Part shown: positions 1-6,993 of the stretch, piece after piece
Numbering within the stretch: position 1 is the first letter of the stretch
Layout: the number at the start of each line of letters is the position of its first letter
NCBI GenBank assembly: GCA_002451235.1
Contig: DKBN01000010.1
Coordinates: 1 to 9,426, forward strand
Length of the DNA: 9,426 nucleotides
From: Patescibacteria group bacterium UBA6899
Lineage (GTDB): Bacteria; Patescibacteriota; Minisyncoccia; Phycocordibacterales; UBA6899
Direction: 5' to 3'
Notes under the pieces: generated by a model
Seen by the model: only the letters and a program-made list of their open reading frames with translations
Database searches by the model: none
What the model was told of the DNA's origin: nothing
Position numbers and translations under genes: made by a program

Positions 1-152
1 GCACGATGGTCCCGATCCATTACGGGACCTTCCGATTGGCGGACGATCGCCAGGACCAGCCACTCCTCGATCTTAAGGATGCGATGGAACGCGAGAATGG
101 TGTTTCCGTCGAGATCCTTGAGAATGGCGCCACAATCGCGGTCCCAAAATGA
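1..152 (+). CDS. C-terminal end of a metallo-beta-lactamase-fold metal-dependent hydrolase (partial)
   Basis: The frame starting at base 3 is open from the window edge to a TGA at 150-152 and gives 49 residues. They include P-I-H-Y-G-T-F-R-L-A followed by a Pro-Leu-x-x-Leu-x-x-Ala helix and a short terminal strand (V-E-I-L-E-N-G). This resembles the end of the UlaG / NAPE-PLD-like branch of the metallo-beta-lactamase superfamily, where a P-x-H-x-G-T-F segment carries a late metal-ligand histidine. Most of the protein, including the HxHxDH signature, lies outside the window, so neither substrate nor full length can be judged. The family assignment rests on this C-terminal motif alone. Confidence 0.6.
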   Translation, partial: TMVPIHYGTFRLADDRQDQPLLDLKDAMERENGVSVEILENGATIAVPK

Positions 153-179
153 ACTGGAGCGAAATATCGCTATTTGTAG

Positions 180-185
180 TATAAT
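180..185 (+). promoter_or_regulatory. -10 promoter element (TATAAT) upstream of the DUF5671 gene
   Basis: A perfect TATAAT lies 42 bases before the ATG at 228, just after the upstream hydrolase gene ends. No convincing -35 hexamer is found 16-18 bases upstream. The predicted leader is about 35 bases and contains no Shine-Dalgarno-like purine run before the start. Confidence 0.5.
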
Positions 186-227
186 GCGGGTAACGAAAGT
201 ACTCCATTTATCCATCATTCTCTCTAT

Positions 228-1397
228 ATGAACAACATCGATACGTACGTGTCGGAGAAATTGAAGGCCGGTGCCGACATCGACGCGATGCGCCAGACGC
301 TTCTTGTCGTTGGGTGGAAGGAGGACACTGTCTCTGCGGCGATCGCCAAGGCACTCGTTGCTCAGGGAGTGCCGTCCCCTGAGGGCGCCAGGGAGGGGGA
401 GGTACATCGCGCGAGTGCGGTCGAGGTCATCGTGAATTTCTTCTCATTCGTCCTCCTCGCTGTTGTTGCCTTCGCTCTCGGCGCGCTCTACTTCGGTGTC
501 ATCGACCGATATTTTCCCGACCCGCTCCAGAGTATCTACGATAACAGTGGGACCAGTGCGGCGATCCACTACGCGATCGCGGCCTTGGTGGTGGCGTTCC
601 CGCTCTATGTCGCTGCGGTACGCCTGTGGTTCCGCCGTTTCCGTGAGGACAAGGAGAAGGAAGAGTCCAAACTCTCCAAGTGGCTTACCTATATCGTGCT
701 TCTCGCTACCGCGCTCACCATCGTCGGCGATCTCATCACTGTCATTTTCAACTTCCTTCAGGGAGAATTGACGCTCAAGTTCTTTCTCAAGGCATTCACA
801 ATTCTTACTATTGCCGGCGTTATCTTCGGATTCTATTTCCTAGAGCGCAAGAAGATCCAGTACAAGAAGGACATTCCGAGGCAGCTGTTCCTTAATTTCG
901 GTTACGCGATCTCCGTGATCGCCATATTCGGCGTCATTCTCGGTTTCTTTGCCGCTGGGACGCCGCAGGTGGCTCGTGACCGACAGCTCGATCTGCAGCG
1001 ATCCGATGATCTACGGTCGCTGGCGAGCTGCATCTCTTCATTCGCTCAAACGAGCGGGAAACTTCCAGATTCGCTCGCGGAGCTTGATCAATCCAGCATG
1101 TATTCGTATTGCGCGTCCAATCGCCGCGATCCTGTCACTAGGGAGGAATACCAATATCGCATTGTTGAAGAACCAGCGCCGATCGCCACCCTCAAGGATG
1201 CCAAGGAGGCCAAATTCGAGTTGTGCGCGAACTTCACGACGAGCGTCACCGATACCAAAGTCGCTTCGCCAGCCACGTACGCACTCGGTATGACCGATAA
1301 GTGGGTCGTTCATGATGCGGGGCTCTCATGTGATACCGAGACCGTTGTGATCCGCGATACCCTGAATGCAACAAGCGCTCCCGTTATACTCAAGTGA
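228..1397 (+). CDS. DUF5671-type multi-membrane protein with an extracytoplasmic C-terminal domain
   Basis: This is a 389-residue membrane protein of unknown function. Residues 1-45 form a small helical N-terminal module (I-x-x-Y-V-x-x-K-L-x-x-G ... G-W-x-x-x-x-V) of the kind I recall preceding DUF5671 in candidate-phylum proteins. Hydrophobic helices lie at about 67-92, 113-134, 152-177, 186-205 and 222-243. A charged loop rich in Lys and Glu (about 137-151) separates helices two and three, and a basic loop follows helix four. The first four helices fit the DUF5671 layout. After helix five, about 145 residues should face outside. They begin with an R-D-x-x-R-x-x-D-L-x-x-L-type helix and a G-K-L-P-D-S-L-A-E-L segment, which resembles the region after the N-helix of type II pseudopilins. 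They also contain four cysteines, which could form disulfides. The ATG start follows a promoter -10 but no ribosome-binding site. The stop overlaps the TspO start, so the two are probably one transcript. The function is not known. Confidence 0.75.
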   Translation: MNNIDTYVSEKLKAGADIDAMRQTLLVVGWKEDTVSAAIAKALVAQGVPSPEGAREGEVHRASAVEVIVNFFSFVLLAVVAFALGALYFGVIDRYFPDPLQSIYDNSGTSAAIHYAIAALVVAFPLYVAAVRLWFRRFREDKEKEESKLSKWLTYIVLLATALTIVGDLITVIFNFLQGELTLKFFLKAFTILTIAGVIFGFYFLERKKIQYKKDIPRQLFLNFGYAISVIAIFGVILGFFAAGTPQVARDRQLDLQRSDDLRSLASCISSFAQTSGKLPDSLAELDQSSMYSYCASNRRDPVTREEYQYRIVEEPAPIATLKDAKEAKFELCANFTTSVTDTKVASPATYALGMTDKWVVHDAGLSCDTETVVIRDTLNATSAPVILK

Positions 1398-1807
1398 TGT
1401 CGACGATCTTCCCCGTCCCTGATCGTTGGTATTTTAACCTGAAGAAACCAGCGTGGACCCCAAGTTCGCGGGTGATCGGTCTCATCTGGAGCGTTCTGTA
1501 CCCGCTCATCATCGCAACTTTCATCTATGTGATCTGGAAGGTATCTGCCGGAGAGATCACGGTGTCGACCCTATATGCTTTTTTGTTCAATCTTGTCGTG
1601 AACATCCTGTTCACGCCGATCCTCTTTGGATGGAAGGACCTGAAGCTTGCGGCGCTCGATATCGTCTTTGTCTTGGGAAGCATCATCGCGATCATGGTGC
1701 TCTCCTGGCCATCGTCACATATCATTGCATTTGCCTTGACTCCGTATCTTATCTGGGTCATGATCGCGACCTTCCTTCAGTTCTCCATCACCTGGATGAA
1801 TCGATGA
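1397..1807 (+). CDS. tspO: TspO/MBR family protein
   Basis: This is a 136-residue membrane protein of the TspO/peripheral-type benzodiazepine receptor family, whose bacterial members bind tetrapyrroles and other hydrophobic ligands. Family landmarks are visible: W-Y-x-x-L-x-K-P-x-W-T-P at residues 11-22, G-x-I-W-S-V-L-Y at 28-35, an N-x-L-F-T-P-I-L-F-G segment at about 69-78 and the terminal P-Y-L-I-W-V-x-I-A-T-F-L at 116-127. Five hydrophobic helices are evident. It is shorter than typical members (about 150-160 residues), and the usual tryptophan after the N-x-x-x motif is replaced by Thr. I chose the ATG at 1397, which overlaps the previous stop by one base (TGATG); the GTG at 1394 would add one residue. 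Coupling to the DUF5671 protein suggests co-translation. The family is clear, but the ligand is unknown. Confidence 0.88.
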   Translation: MSTIFPVPDRWYFNLKKPAWTPSSRVIGLIWSVLYPLIIATFIYVIWKVSAGEITVSTLYAFLFNLVVNILFTPILFGWKDLKLAALDIVFVLGSIIAIMVLSWPSSHIIAFALTPYLIWVMIATFLQFSITWMNR

Positions 1808-2087
1808 CCATCTGTCAAAGCGAAAAAGTCCTTATACCAAGGGAATTCTTTCCTCGTGTGATTTATCCACCATCGTTCACAGATAATCCACAGAGATATG
1901 CACCCAAGACACTTTTTCCTCTGTGCCAGGGTTCTACACTGATAGTGCTACAGACCGAATCCCCGGATCTCCTTCCACGCTCGTATTCATGCATTTGTAG
2001 GAAGTAGCCATCCCAGTCGGGACGAGAAACGATCATTCTTTTCCCACTGGTCCTCTTCGGCATCGGTCGAAGTCGAGGAAATTATCG
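1808..2087. other. 280-base gene-free stretch with two DnaA-box-like 9-mers
   Basis: No convincing gene is found here. A 66-codon minus-strand frame (1863-2063) exists but lacks any recognisable motif. Two 9-mers on the plus strand, TTATCCACC (1863-1871) and TAATCCACA (1884-1892), each differ by one base from the DnaA box TTATCCACA and are spaced 12 bases apart. There is no AT-rich unwinding element of the kind expected at a replication origin. The 3' end is the leader of the next gene and carries a Shine-Dalgarno site. Confidence 0.4.
2075..2079 (+). promoter_or_regulatory. Ribosome-binding site GAGGA that fixes a GTG start
   Basis: GAGGA lies eight bases before the GTG at 2088. It is the clearest Shine-Dalgarno match in the window and favours that GTG over the in-frame ATG at 2106, which has none. 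Confidence 0.6.
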
Positions 2088-2627
2088 GTGACTCACGTCC
2101 TGTATATGTCAAAGCTCCATGTGTTGTCGCGCAACGTCGCGAGAGAGAGGGCTCTTGTTCATGAGGAAAAGGGGGTACTCGTGTGCAAGATGTGCCATGC
2201 GGTCCATTTTCGGAAAGCGTGGCGCCACGACGATGAGTTCTTCAGGAGATGGAGAGAGTTCGCTCGGGTCAGGGTCGAAGAGACCGTCTGTCCTGCATGC
2301 AAACTCGTCCGTTTCCATCAATACAACGGCAAGATCGTGTTCAGCGACCTGCCGAAGTATGTGATCCCGGAACTCACCAACCTCATAATCGCCTACGGGA
2401 AGCGTGCGTGGCGCAATAATCCCGAAGACCGAGTGGTCGAGATCGTTCCCGGGGATCATGCGCTCACTGTGACGACGACCGAGGATCAACTCGCTGTCCG
2501 TATCGCAAAGAAGGTCCGTGATGCATTCAAACGCTTCACGATAGACATTCATTACGCCAAGGACCGGGCAGACGAGACCCTCGTGCGTCTGCGTTTCACG
2601 GGAGAGGCAAGGCCTGCGATGGCCTGA
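2088..2627 (+). CDS. BCAM0308/NMD3-like zinc-ribbon protein
   Basis: This is a 179-residue soluble protein with two C-x-x-C pairs (C33/C36 and C68/C71) that should hold one zinc ion. The region after the ribbon reads H-Q-Y-N-G-K-I-V-F-S-D, then a helix ending E-L-T-N-L-I. It continues with a N-P-E-D-R-V-V-E-I strand, a T-V-T-T-T-E-D-Q-L-A-V-R-I-A motif (about 127-140) and a final Y-A-x-D-x-A-D-E-T-L-V-R-L-R-F strand. As I recall them, this order matches bacterial BCAM0308-type proteins, distantly similar to the zinc-binding and alpha/beta part of the eukaryotic ribosome-export factor NMD3. No experimentally defined bacterial role is known to me; nucleic-acid or ribosome binding is inference. 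The start is the GTG with a Shine-Dalgarno site. The gene stands alone, followed at once by a strong terminator. Confidence 0.72.
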   Translation: MTHVLYMSKLHVLSRNVARERALVHEEKGVLVCKMCHAVHFRKAWRHDDEFFRRWREFARVRVEETVCPACKLVRFHQYNGKIVFSDLPKYVIPELTNLIIAYGKRAWRNNPEDRVVEIVPGDHALTVTTTEDQLAVRIAKKVRDAFKRFTIDIHYAKDRADETLVRLRFTGEARPAMA

Positions 2628-2638
2628 CCGATCCCTCG

Positions 2639-2668
2639 AAAACCGCGGTTATTCACCGCGGTTTTTTT
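2639..2668 (+). terminator. Rho-independent terminator after the zinc-ribbon gene
   Basis: An 11-bp stem (arms 2639-2649 and 2655-2665, each built around the palindrome CCGCGG) with a five-base loop leads straight into seven T residues (2662-2668). It lies 11 bases after the stop at 2627 and separates this gene from the peroxiredoxin unit. Confidence 0.9.
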
Positions 2669-2697
2669 GCTGTTTTCCTGCGGGGATCTGCTATGAT
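2667..2697 (+). promoter_or_regulatory. Probable promoter of the peroxiredoxin gene
   Basis: TATGAT at 2692-2697 is a good -10 element. A weak -35, TTGCTG (2667-2672), is 19 bases upstream and overlaps the terminator T-tract. The predicted leader before the ATG at 2727 is about 22-24 bases and lacks a Shine-Dalgarno site. Confidence 0.5.
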
Positions 2698-2726
2698 GAT
2701 TGCCTCTATCCATTAATACGATCATC

Positions 2727-3365
2727 ATGCCGAAGAAAATCGTTCGACCGAAGAAAGAAAGCAGAACACAAGGTCGGAAGAAAGCCGCCGAAAAGGGCCC
2801 GACGGCCCCCAAGAAAGATGAAAGAAAGAAGAATGCTCCGAATACCCCGCACTCCAAAGTGAACGCTGCGATAGCGTTTCCTGAACTCCCAATCCCCAAG
2901 GCGGGGGACGCGGCTCCCGAATTCTCCCTCCCAGACCAGTTCGGGGCAGTCGAATCATTGGTGAAGCAGCGCGGGAAATGGGTTCTTGTCTATTTCTACC
3001 CAAAGGACGATACTCCCGGTTGTACCAAGGAAGCATGCATGATACGCGATGGATTCCCGTTCTTTGAGAAGCTCGACGTAACGATATTTGGGATCTCTGT
3101 CGACTCGATAGCGAGCCACAAGAAATTCGCGGAAAAACATAGGTTACCATTCACACTGCTTTCTGATGAAAAAAAGGAGGTTGTTACCGCGTACGGCGCG
3201 TGGGGGAAGAAGAAGTTCATGGGCCACGAATATCTAGGGACGAATCGCATCTCGTTTTTGATCGACCCCAAGGCGAAGATCGCCAAGGTTTATCCGAAGG
3301 TCGATCCTGCGACGCACGCGGATGAAGTGCTCAGTGATCTTCGCGGGCTGCGAAGGAGTGCATAA
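2727..3365 (+). CDS. bcp: Thioredoxin-dependent thiol peroxidase of the PrxQ/BCP type with a basic N-terminal tail
   Basis: This 212-residue protein is expected to reduce hydrogen peroxide and organic hydroperoxides using a redox partner such as thioredoxin. The peroxiredoxin domain starts near residue 58 (K-A-G-D-A-A-P-E-F-S-L-P-D). It contains Y-P-K-D-D-T-P-G-C-T with the peroxidatic Cys at 99, and the resolving Cys five residues on at 104, the classic PrxQ spacing. The G-T-N-R-I-S-F-L-I-D strand near the end also fits. Unusually, the domain is preceded by about 50 residues very rich in Lys, Arg, Pro and Ala, like a histone H1-type tail and not a signal peptide. Bacterial BCP proteins are typically about 150-160 residues and lack this tail. 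I chose the ATG at 2727, which follows a plausible promoter. A TTG at 2700 would overlap the promoter region, and a GTG at 2859 would give a near-standard length but has no supporting signal. Confidence 0.9.
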   Translation: MPKKIVRPKKESRTQGRKKAAEKGPTAPKKDERKKNAPNTPHSKVNAAIAFPELPIPKAGDAAPEFSLPDQFGAVESLVKQRGKWVLVYFYPKDDTPGCTKEACMIRDGFPFFEKLDVTIFGISVDSIASHKKFAEKHRLPFTLLSDEKKEVVTAYGAWGKKKFMGHEYLGTNRISFLIDPKAKIAKVYPKVDPATHADEVLSDLRGLRRSA

Positions 3366-3367
3366 GG

Positions 3368-3373
3368 TATAAT
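3368..3373 (+). promoter_or_regulatory. -10 element (TATAAT) before the 51-residue membrane peptide
   Basis: A perfect TATAAT lies two bases after the peroxiredoxin stop and 36 bases before the ATG at 3410. No clear -35 is seen. It suggests a new transcription unit for the small peptide and perhaps the zincin after it. Confidence 0.5.
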
Positions 3374-3409
3374 TGGCAAGTTAACTCCTAAGTATTACCG
3401 AAACCATCT

Positions 3410-3565
3410 ATGATGAAACCATCCTCTCCAACTATGACCATTGTGATCGCGTTCGCGCTCGCAGGGGCGCTGGTCGTCGCTGGGCTCGGTTATCCGGCGT
3501 TCTTGCGCGCAATGGGGACCGCAATGGGCACTGCGCCATCAGGTGCCATAAACGCGACGCCGTGA
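3410..3565 (+). CDS. Small membrane peptide, 51 residues
   Basis: An ATG-ATG start and a TGA at 3563-3565 enclose 51 codons. The peptide has a short polar N-terminus (M-M-K-P-S-S-P-T), then one hydrophobic segment at about residues 9-33 (T-M-T-I-V-I-A-F-A-L-A-G-A-L-V-V-A-G-L-G-Y-P), and a small-residue tail with two M-G-T repeats. It reads as a single-pass membrane peptide or a signal-anchor protein. A TATAAT box lies 36 bases upstream, there is no Shine-Dalgarno site, and the zincin gene starts 30 bases after it. I do not recognise a family. It could be a non-coding leader, but the hydrophobic pattern and promoter favour a real gene. Confidence 0.5.
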   Translation: MMKPSSPTMTIVIAFALAGALVVAGLGYPAFLRAMGTAMGTAPSGAINATP

Positions 3566-3595
3566 AGTGTCTTTGCGTCGTTCTCTCTGATCGAT

Positions 3596-3994
3596 ATGGA
3601 CGATGAGGAATTCGAGCGATTGGTCGCTGAGGGGATCGACGGGATCCCGGAGCGTTTTCTCCAGCGCCTTGATAATGTTGCGATCGTCGTTGCGGACCTG
3701 CCGAGCGAAGAGCAATTGGGTCAACAGGGGATCGAGGACCCCTACGAGCTACTCGGTCTCTATGAAGGAGTGCCGGCGACTGTGCGTGGCGAAGGATACG
3801 GCATCGGCGATATGGTGCTTCCGGACAAGATCACTATCTTCAAACTCCCCACCCTCGATGAGGCCGGCGGGGATCCCAAGGAGGTGCGAAAGATCGTCCG
3901 AGATACGGTCTGGCATGAGATCGCCCATCATTTCGGCTATGACGATAAGGAACTCCATGAACGCGAAGATACCGGGAAGAATTTTTCCCAATAG
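3596..3994 (+). CDS. Small metallopeptidase-family zincin (PF06262 type)
   Basis: This is a 132-residue soluble protein with the zincin motif W-H-E-I-A-H-H-F-G at residues 106-114. His107 and His111 would bind zinc and Glu108 would be catalytic. The following Y-D-D-K-E-L-H-E segment fits the usual helix-loop after the motif. The N-terminal F-E-R-L-V-x-E-x-I-D-x-I-P-E-R-F start and the central I-V-V-A-D-L-P, L-L-G-L-Y-E-G-V-P and I-T-I-F-K-L-P segments are typical of this widespread family, annotated 'metallopeptidase family protein' or 'possible zincin'. Length matches the family (about 110-140). The substrate is unknown to me. The ATG at 3596 has no clear ribosome-binding site. It may share a transcript with the small membrane peptide 30 bases upstream. 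Confidence 0.85.
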   Translation: MDDEEFERLVAEGIDGIPERFLQRLDNVAIVVADLPSEEQLGQQGIEDPYELLGLYEGVPATVRGEGYGIGDMVLPDKITIFKLPTLDEAGGDPKEVRKIVRDTVWHEIAHHFGYDDKELHEREDTGKNFSQ

Positions 3995-4074
3995 AAGCGG
4001 ATGAAATATCGCCCCGCGATGAGTGTAAGGATAAGTAGCGTTCTTCGTATTACCCGCCAATAACCATTAAGACC

Positions 4075-4842
4075 ATGAAGAATTTCTCTTTGCGCTCCGC
4101 CGTGCTTGGCGCAAGCATCGCGGCGCTCATCCTCATCACTGGGTATACATTCGCTTATCATGGGTTTGCCAGACCGTACGGAGCGGCGAACGGATCCGGG
4201 ATCTATGGGTTTCGCGGTCAGGCATATGGCCGCATGCAATCGCCTATCCAGAAATTTGCCGCAGACTCCAGCGCCACCACGAGCGTGAGCGATCAAGTGC
4301 GCGGCGACCTCCTGTTCATATATGAAGAAGAGAAAATGGCGCGCGATCTCTATGCATCATTCGGAGAGAAGTGGGGGTGGCAGACGATCGGCCGCGTGTC
4401 CATGAGCGAATCGATGCATTTAAACTCTGTAATGAACCTCCTGCACACTTACGGCATTCCAGAGCCGGTGCTTCCTACTGGGAGCTATCAGAGCGCGGCC
4501 ATCAGCGAACTCGCAAAACGGCTGTTGAATGAAGGGATCGCTTCTGAAGACGCAGCACTCCACTCTGCGCTCTATGTCGAGGAATACGACATCGCGGACC
4601 TCACGAAACGGATGAACGACACTGCTGATCCATCCATACTCTCGACATACCAATATCTCTTGAACGGCTCGAATGCCCACTTGCGCTACTTCTACTCGCT
4701 CCTCGTGGAGAACGGCGGAACGTATACGCCGCAGGTCCTCTCGCAACAAGCGTTCGATGCAGCACTGGCGTCCCAAGGCGGCGTCGGCCCGATGATGGGT
4801 GGATACGGTGGCGGCAGAGGTGGTATGATGCGCTGGTACTGA
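4075..4842 (+). CDS. DUF2202 ferritin-like protein with an N-terminal membrane anchor
   Basis: This 255-residue protein begins with a short basic N-terminus and a hydrophobic helix (about 8-28), which acts as signal peptide or anchor, so the rest lies outside the membrane. A Tyr/Gly/Ala-rich linker to about residue 72 leads to a four-helix DUF2202 domain. Its landmarks are F-I-Y-E-E-E-K-M-A-R-D-L-Y (81-93), S-M-S-E-S-M-H (109-115), Y-V-E-E-Y-D-I-A-D-L (167-176) and G-S-N-A-H-L-R-Y-F (198-206). The conserved Glu and His residues (E84/E85, E112, H115, E169/E170, H202) are the expected di-iron ligands of a ferritin-like fold. The C-terminus is a Gly/Met-rich tail (M-M-G-G-Y-G-G-G-R-G-G-M-M). Biochemical function in this family is not settled; metal binding or oxidation is inferred. 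It is followed 11 bases later by a rhodanese gene. Confidence 0.85.
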   Translation: MKNFSLRSAVLGASIAALILITGYTFAYHGFARPYGAANGSGIYGFRGQAYGRMQSPIQKFAADSSATTSVSDQVRGDLLFIYEEEKMARDLYASFGEKWGWQTIGRVSMSESMHLNSVMNLLHTYGIPEPVLPTGSYQSAAISELAKRLLNEGIASEDAALHSALYVEEYDIADLTKRMNDTADPSILSTYQYLLNGSNAHLRYFYSLLVENGGTYTPQVLSQQAFDAALASQGGVGPMMGGYGGGRGGMMRWY

Positions 4843-4853
4843 ACAAGCGCGTC

Positions 4854-5162
4854 ATGAGATCCATTTCCCCCAAAGAAGCAAAAACGCTCGCTGACGGCTC
4901 GCAGGCGACCATCGTCGACATCCGCGAGGCAGACGAGCGTACGACCGAGCGCATCCCCGGCTCTGTGCATATTCCCATGACCCAACTCCTCCAAAGGAAA
5001 GAGGAGTTGAGCTCATATCCCGCCGCTATCCTCCAATGCGCGTCCGGCTCGAGGAGCATGATGGCGGCGCAATTCTTGGAAGCGCAAGGACTCCCGAACA
5101 TCCTGGATCTTGCGGGCGGTCTTATCGCTTGGGGGGACGCAGGACTTCCCGTCGATCGATAG
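4854..5162 (+). CDS. Single-domain rhodanese-like protein
   Basis: This 102-residue cytoplasmic protein has the rhodanese fold throughout. It opens with I-S-P-K-E-A-K, then I-V-D-I-R-E-A-D-E-R, the G-S-V-H-I-P motif (36-41) and the active-site loop C-A-S-G-S-R with catalytic Cys at 62. It closes with L-A-G-G-L-I-A-W-G-D-A-G-L-P-V. A six-residue loop beginning with Cys is standard for sulfurtransferases that carry a persulfide on that Cys, so the enzyme looks active. No signal peptide is seen. The ATG lies 11 bases after the ferritin-like gene stop, without a strong ribosome-binding site, which suggests one transcript. The sulfur donor and acceptor cannot be told from the sequence. Confidence 0.9.
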   Translation: MRSISPKEAKTLADGSQATIVDIREADERTTERIPGSVHIPMTQLLQRKEELSSYPAAILQCASGSRSMMAAQFLEAQGLPNILDLAGGLIAWGDAGLPVDR

Positions 5163-5165
5163 CTT

Positions 5166-5193
5166 TTGACAACAAGAGAAGCGGGCATACACT
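5166..5193 (+). promoter_or_regulatory. Promoter of rarA, probably giving a leaderless mRNA
   Basis: TTGACA at 5166-5171 (perfect -35) is separated by 16 bases from TACACT at 5188-5193 (-10, four of six consensus bases). The ATG at 5200 is only six bases after the -10, where transcription would normally start, so the mRNA probably begins at or next to its start codon. Confidence 0.65.
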
Positions 5194-5199
5194 GGCGGC

Positions 5200-6363
<1,164 letters not shown>

Positions 6364-6374
6364 GTCACGAAGTA

Positions 6375-6414
6375 GGGCGGCATCGGTTATACCAAGTGAC
6401 GATGCCGACCGCCC
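6375..6414 (+). repeat. Imperfect inverted repeat overlapping the sigma-gene promoter
   Basis: The left arm (6375-6385, GGGCGGCATCG) pairs with the right arm (6400-6414) except for a short insertion in the right arm, around a 14-base loop. No T-tract follows, so it is a poor intrinsic terminator for rarA. The right arm covers the end of the -35 element and the spacer of the sigma-gene promoter, so it could be an operator or a degenerate terminator. Confidence 0.45.
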
Positions 6415-6424
6415 GCGGTAGAAT
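6396..6424 (+). promoter_or_regulatory. Promoter of the ECF sigma gene, probably giving a leaderless mRNA
   Basis: GTGACG (6396-6401, four of six bases of the -35 consensus) and TAGAAT (6419-6424, five of six of the -10) are separated by exactly 17 bases. The ATG at 6433 is eight bases after the -10, so the transcript would start at or almost at the start codon. Confidence 0.6.
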
Positions 6425-6432
6425 GCTGGGAC

Positions 6433-6993
6433 ATGAGCGAACGGACATCCGAAGAGATGGCGAAGGTCGTCGAACAAGCCGTCGCAGGGGATCGCGACGC
6501 GTTCGGCGTGATCTATGAGGAATATTTCACGCCGGTGTATCGGTTTATTTTCTACCGCGTGAAGAACAGGGAAGAGGCGGATGATCTGACACAGGAAGTG
6601 TTCACGAAAGCGCTCGGAGCGTTCTCTCGCTATGAAGCAAAACGTGAGAACCCGCTCCCGTACCTCTATACTATCGCGCGCAACGCCGTCATCGACAAAC
6701 AGAAGCAGCGCAAAAACGTCGAGATCGACGATGAGATGTTCATGAATCTCCCGGACGATTCGGCGCGGACCGATAAAACAGCGATGCTCGGCGAGGAGAT
6801 CGAAGCGCTCCGTAGCGCGCTCTCCATGCTCCCTGAGGAACAGCGTCAAGCGATCGAATTGCGATTCATGTCCGAGATGACGGGCACGGAGGTCGCGAGG
6901 ACGATGGGGAAGAGTGAAGAAGCGGTCCGGCAGCTTCAGTCGAGGGGCTTGCGAGCGTTACGGGAACGATTCAAAGAAACGTATGGAACATGA
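6433..6993 (+). CDS. ECF-type sigma-70 family RNA polymerase sigma factor
   Basis: This 186-residue protein has the two-domain ECF layout. Region 2 spans about 20-92 (G-D-R-D-A-F-G-x-I-Y-E-E-Y, the core-binding D-D-L-T-Q-E-V-F at 50-57 and P-L-P-Y-L-Y-T-I-A-R-N at 74-84). A 30-residue acidic linker (I-D-D-E-M-F-M-N-L-P-D-D) follows. Region 4 spans about 126-180 (L-P-E-E-Q-R-Q-A-I-E-L-R-F and the helix-turn-helix M-T-G-T-E-V-A-R-T-M-G-K-S-E-E-A-V-R-Q-L). Sigma region 3 is absent. It would direct RNA polymerase to a small regulon, typically in response to an envelope or oxidative signal. Its last 11 bases overlap the start of a membrane protein in another frame, the usual arrangement for a sigma/anti-sigma pair. 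Confidence 0.92.
   Translation: MSERTSEEMAKVVEQAVAGDRDAFGVIYEEYFTPVYRFIFYRVKNREEADDLTQEVFTKALGAFSRYEAKRENPLPYLYTIARNAVIDKQKQRKNVEIDDEMFMNLPDDSARTDKTAMLGEEIEALRSALSMLPEEQRQAIELRFMSEMTGTEVARTMGKSEEAVRQLQSRGLRALRERFKETYGT

Noticed and set aside
1453..2007. 184-codon plus-strand frame overlapping TspO and running into the intergenic stretch
   Set aside because: The overlapping TspO frame carries family motifs. This frame is Cys/His-rich noise and has no start signal.
1863..2063. 66-codon minus-strand frame inside the gene-free stretch
   Set aside because: A GATAAT-like -10 can be drawn upstream, but the product is Arg/Gly/Ser-rich with no motif or membrane segment. It is too weak to call without conservation data.
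2700..2726. Extended TTG start for the peroxiredoxin
   Set aside because: It would begin three bases after the -10 element, so transcription would probably start after it. The ATG at 2727 is the simpler choice.
6914..6982. GTG start extending the anti-sigma candidate into the sigma gene
   Set aside because: It would overlap the conserved helix-turn-helix coding region by 80 bases. The ATG at 6983 gives the usual short overlap.
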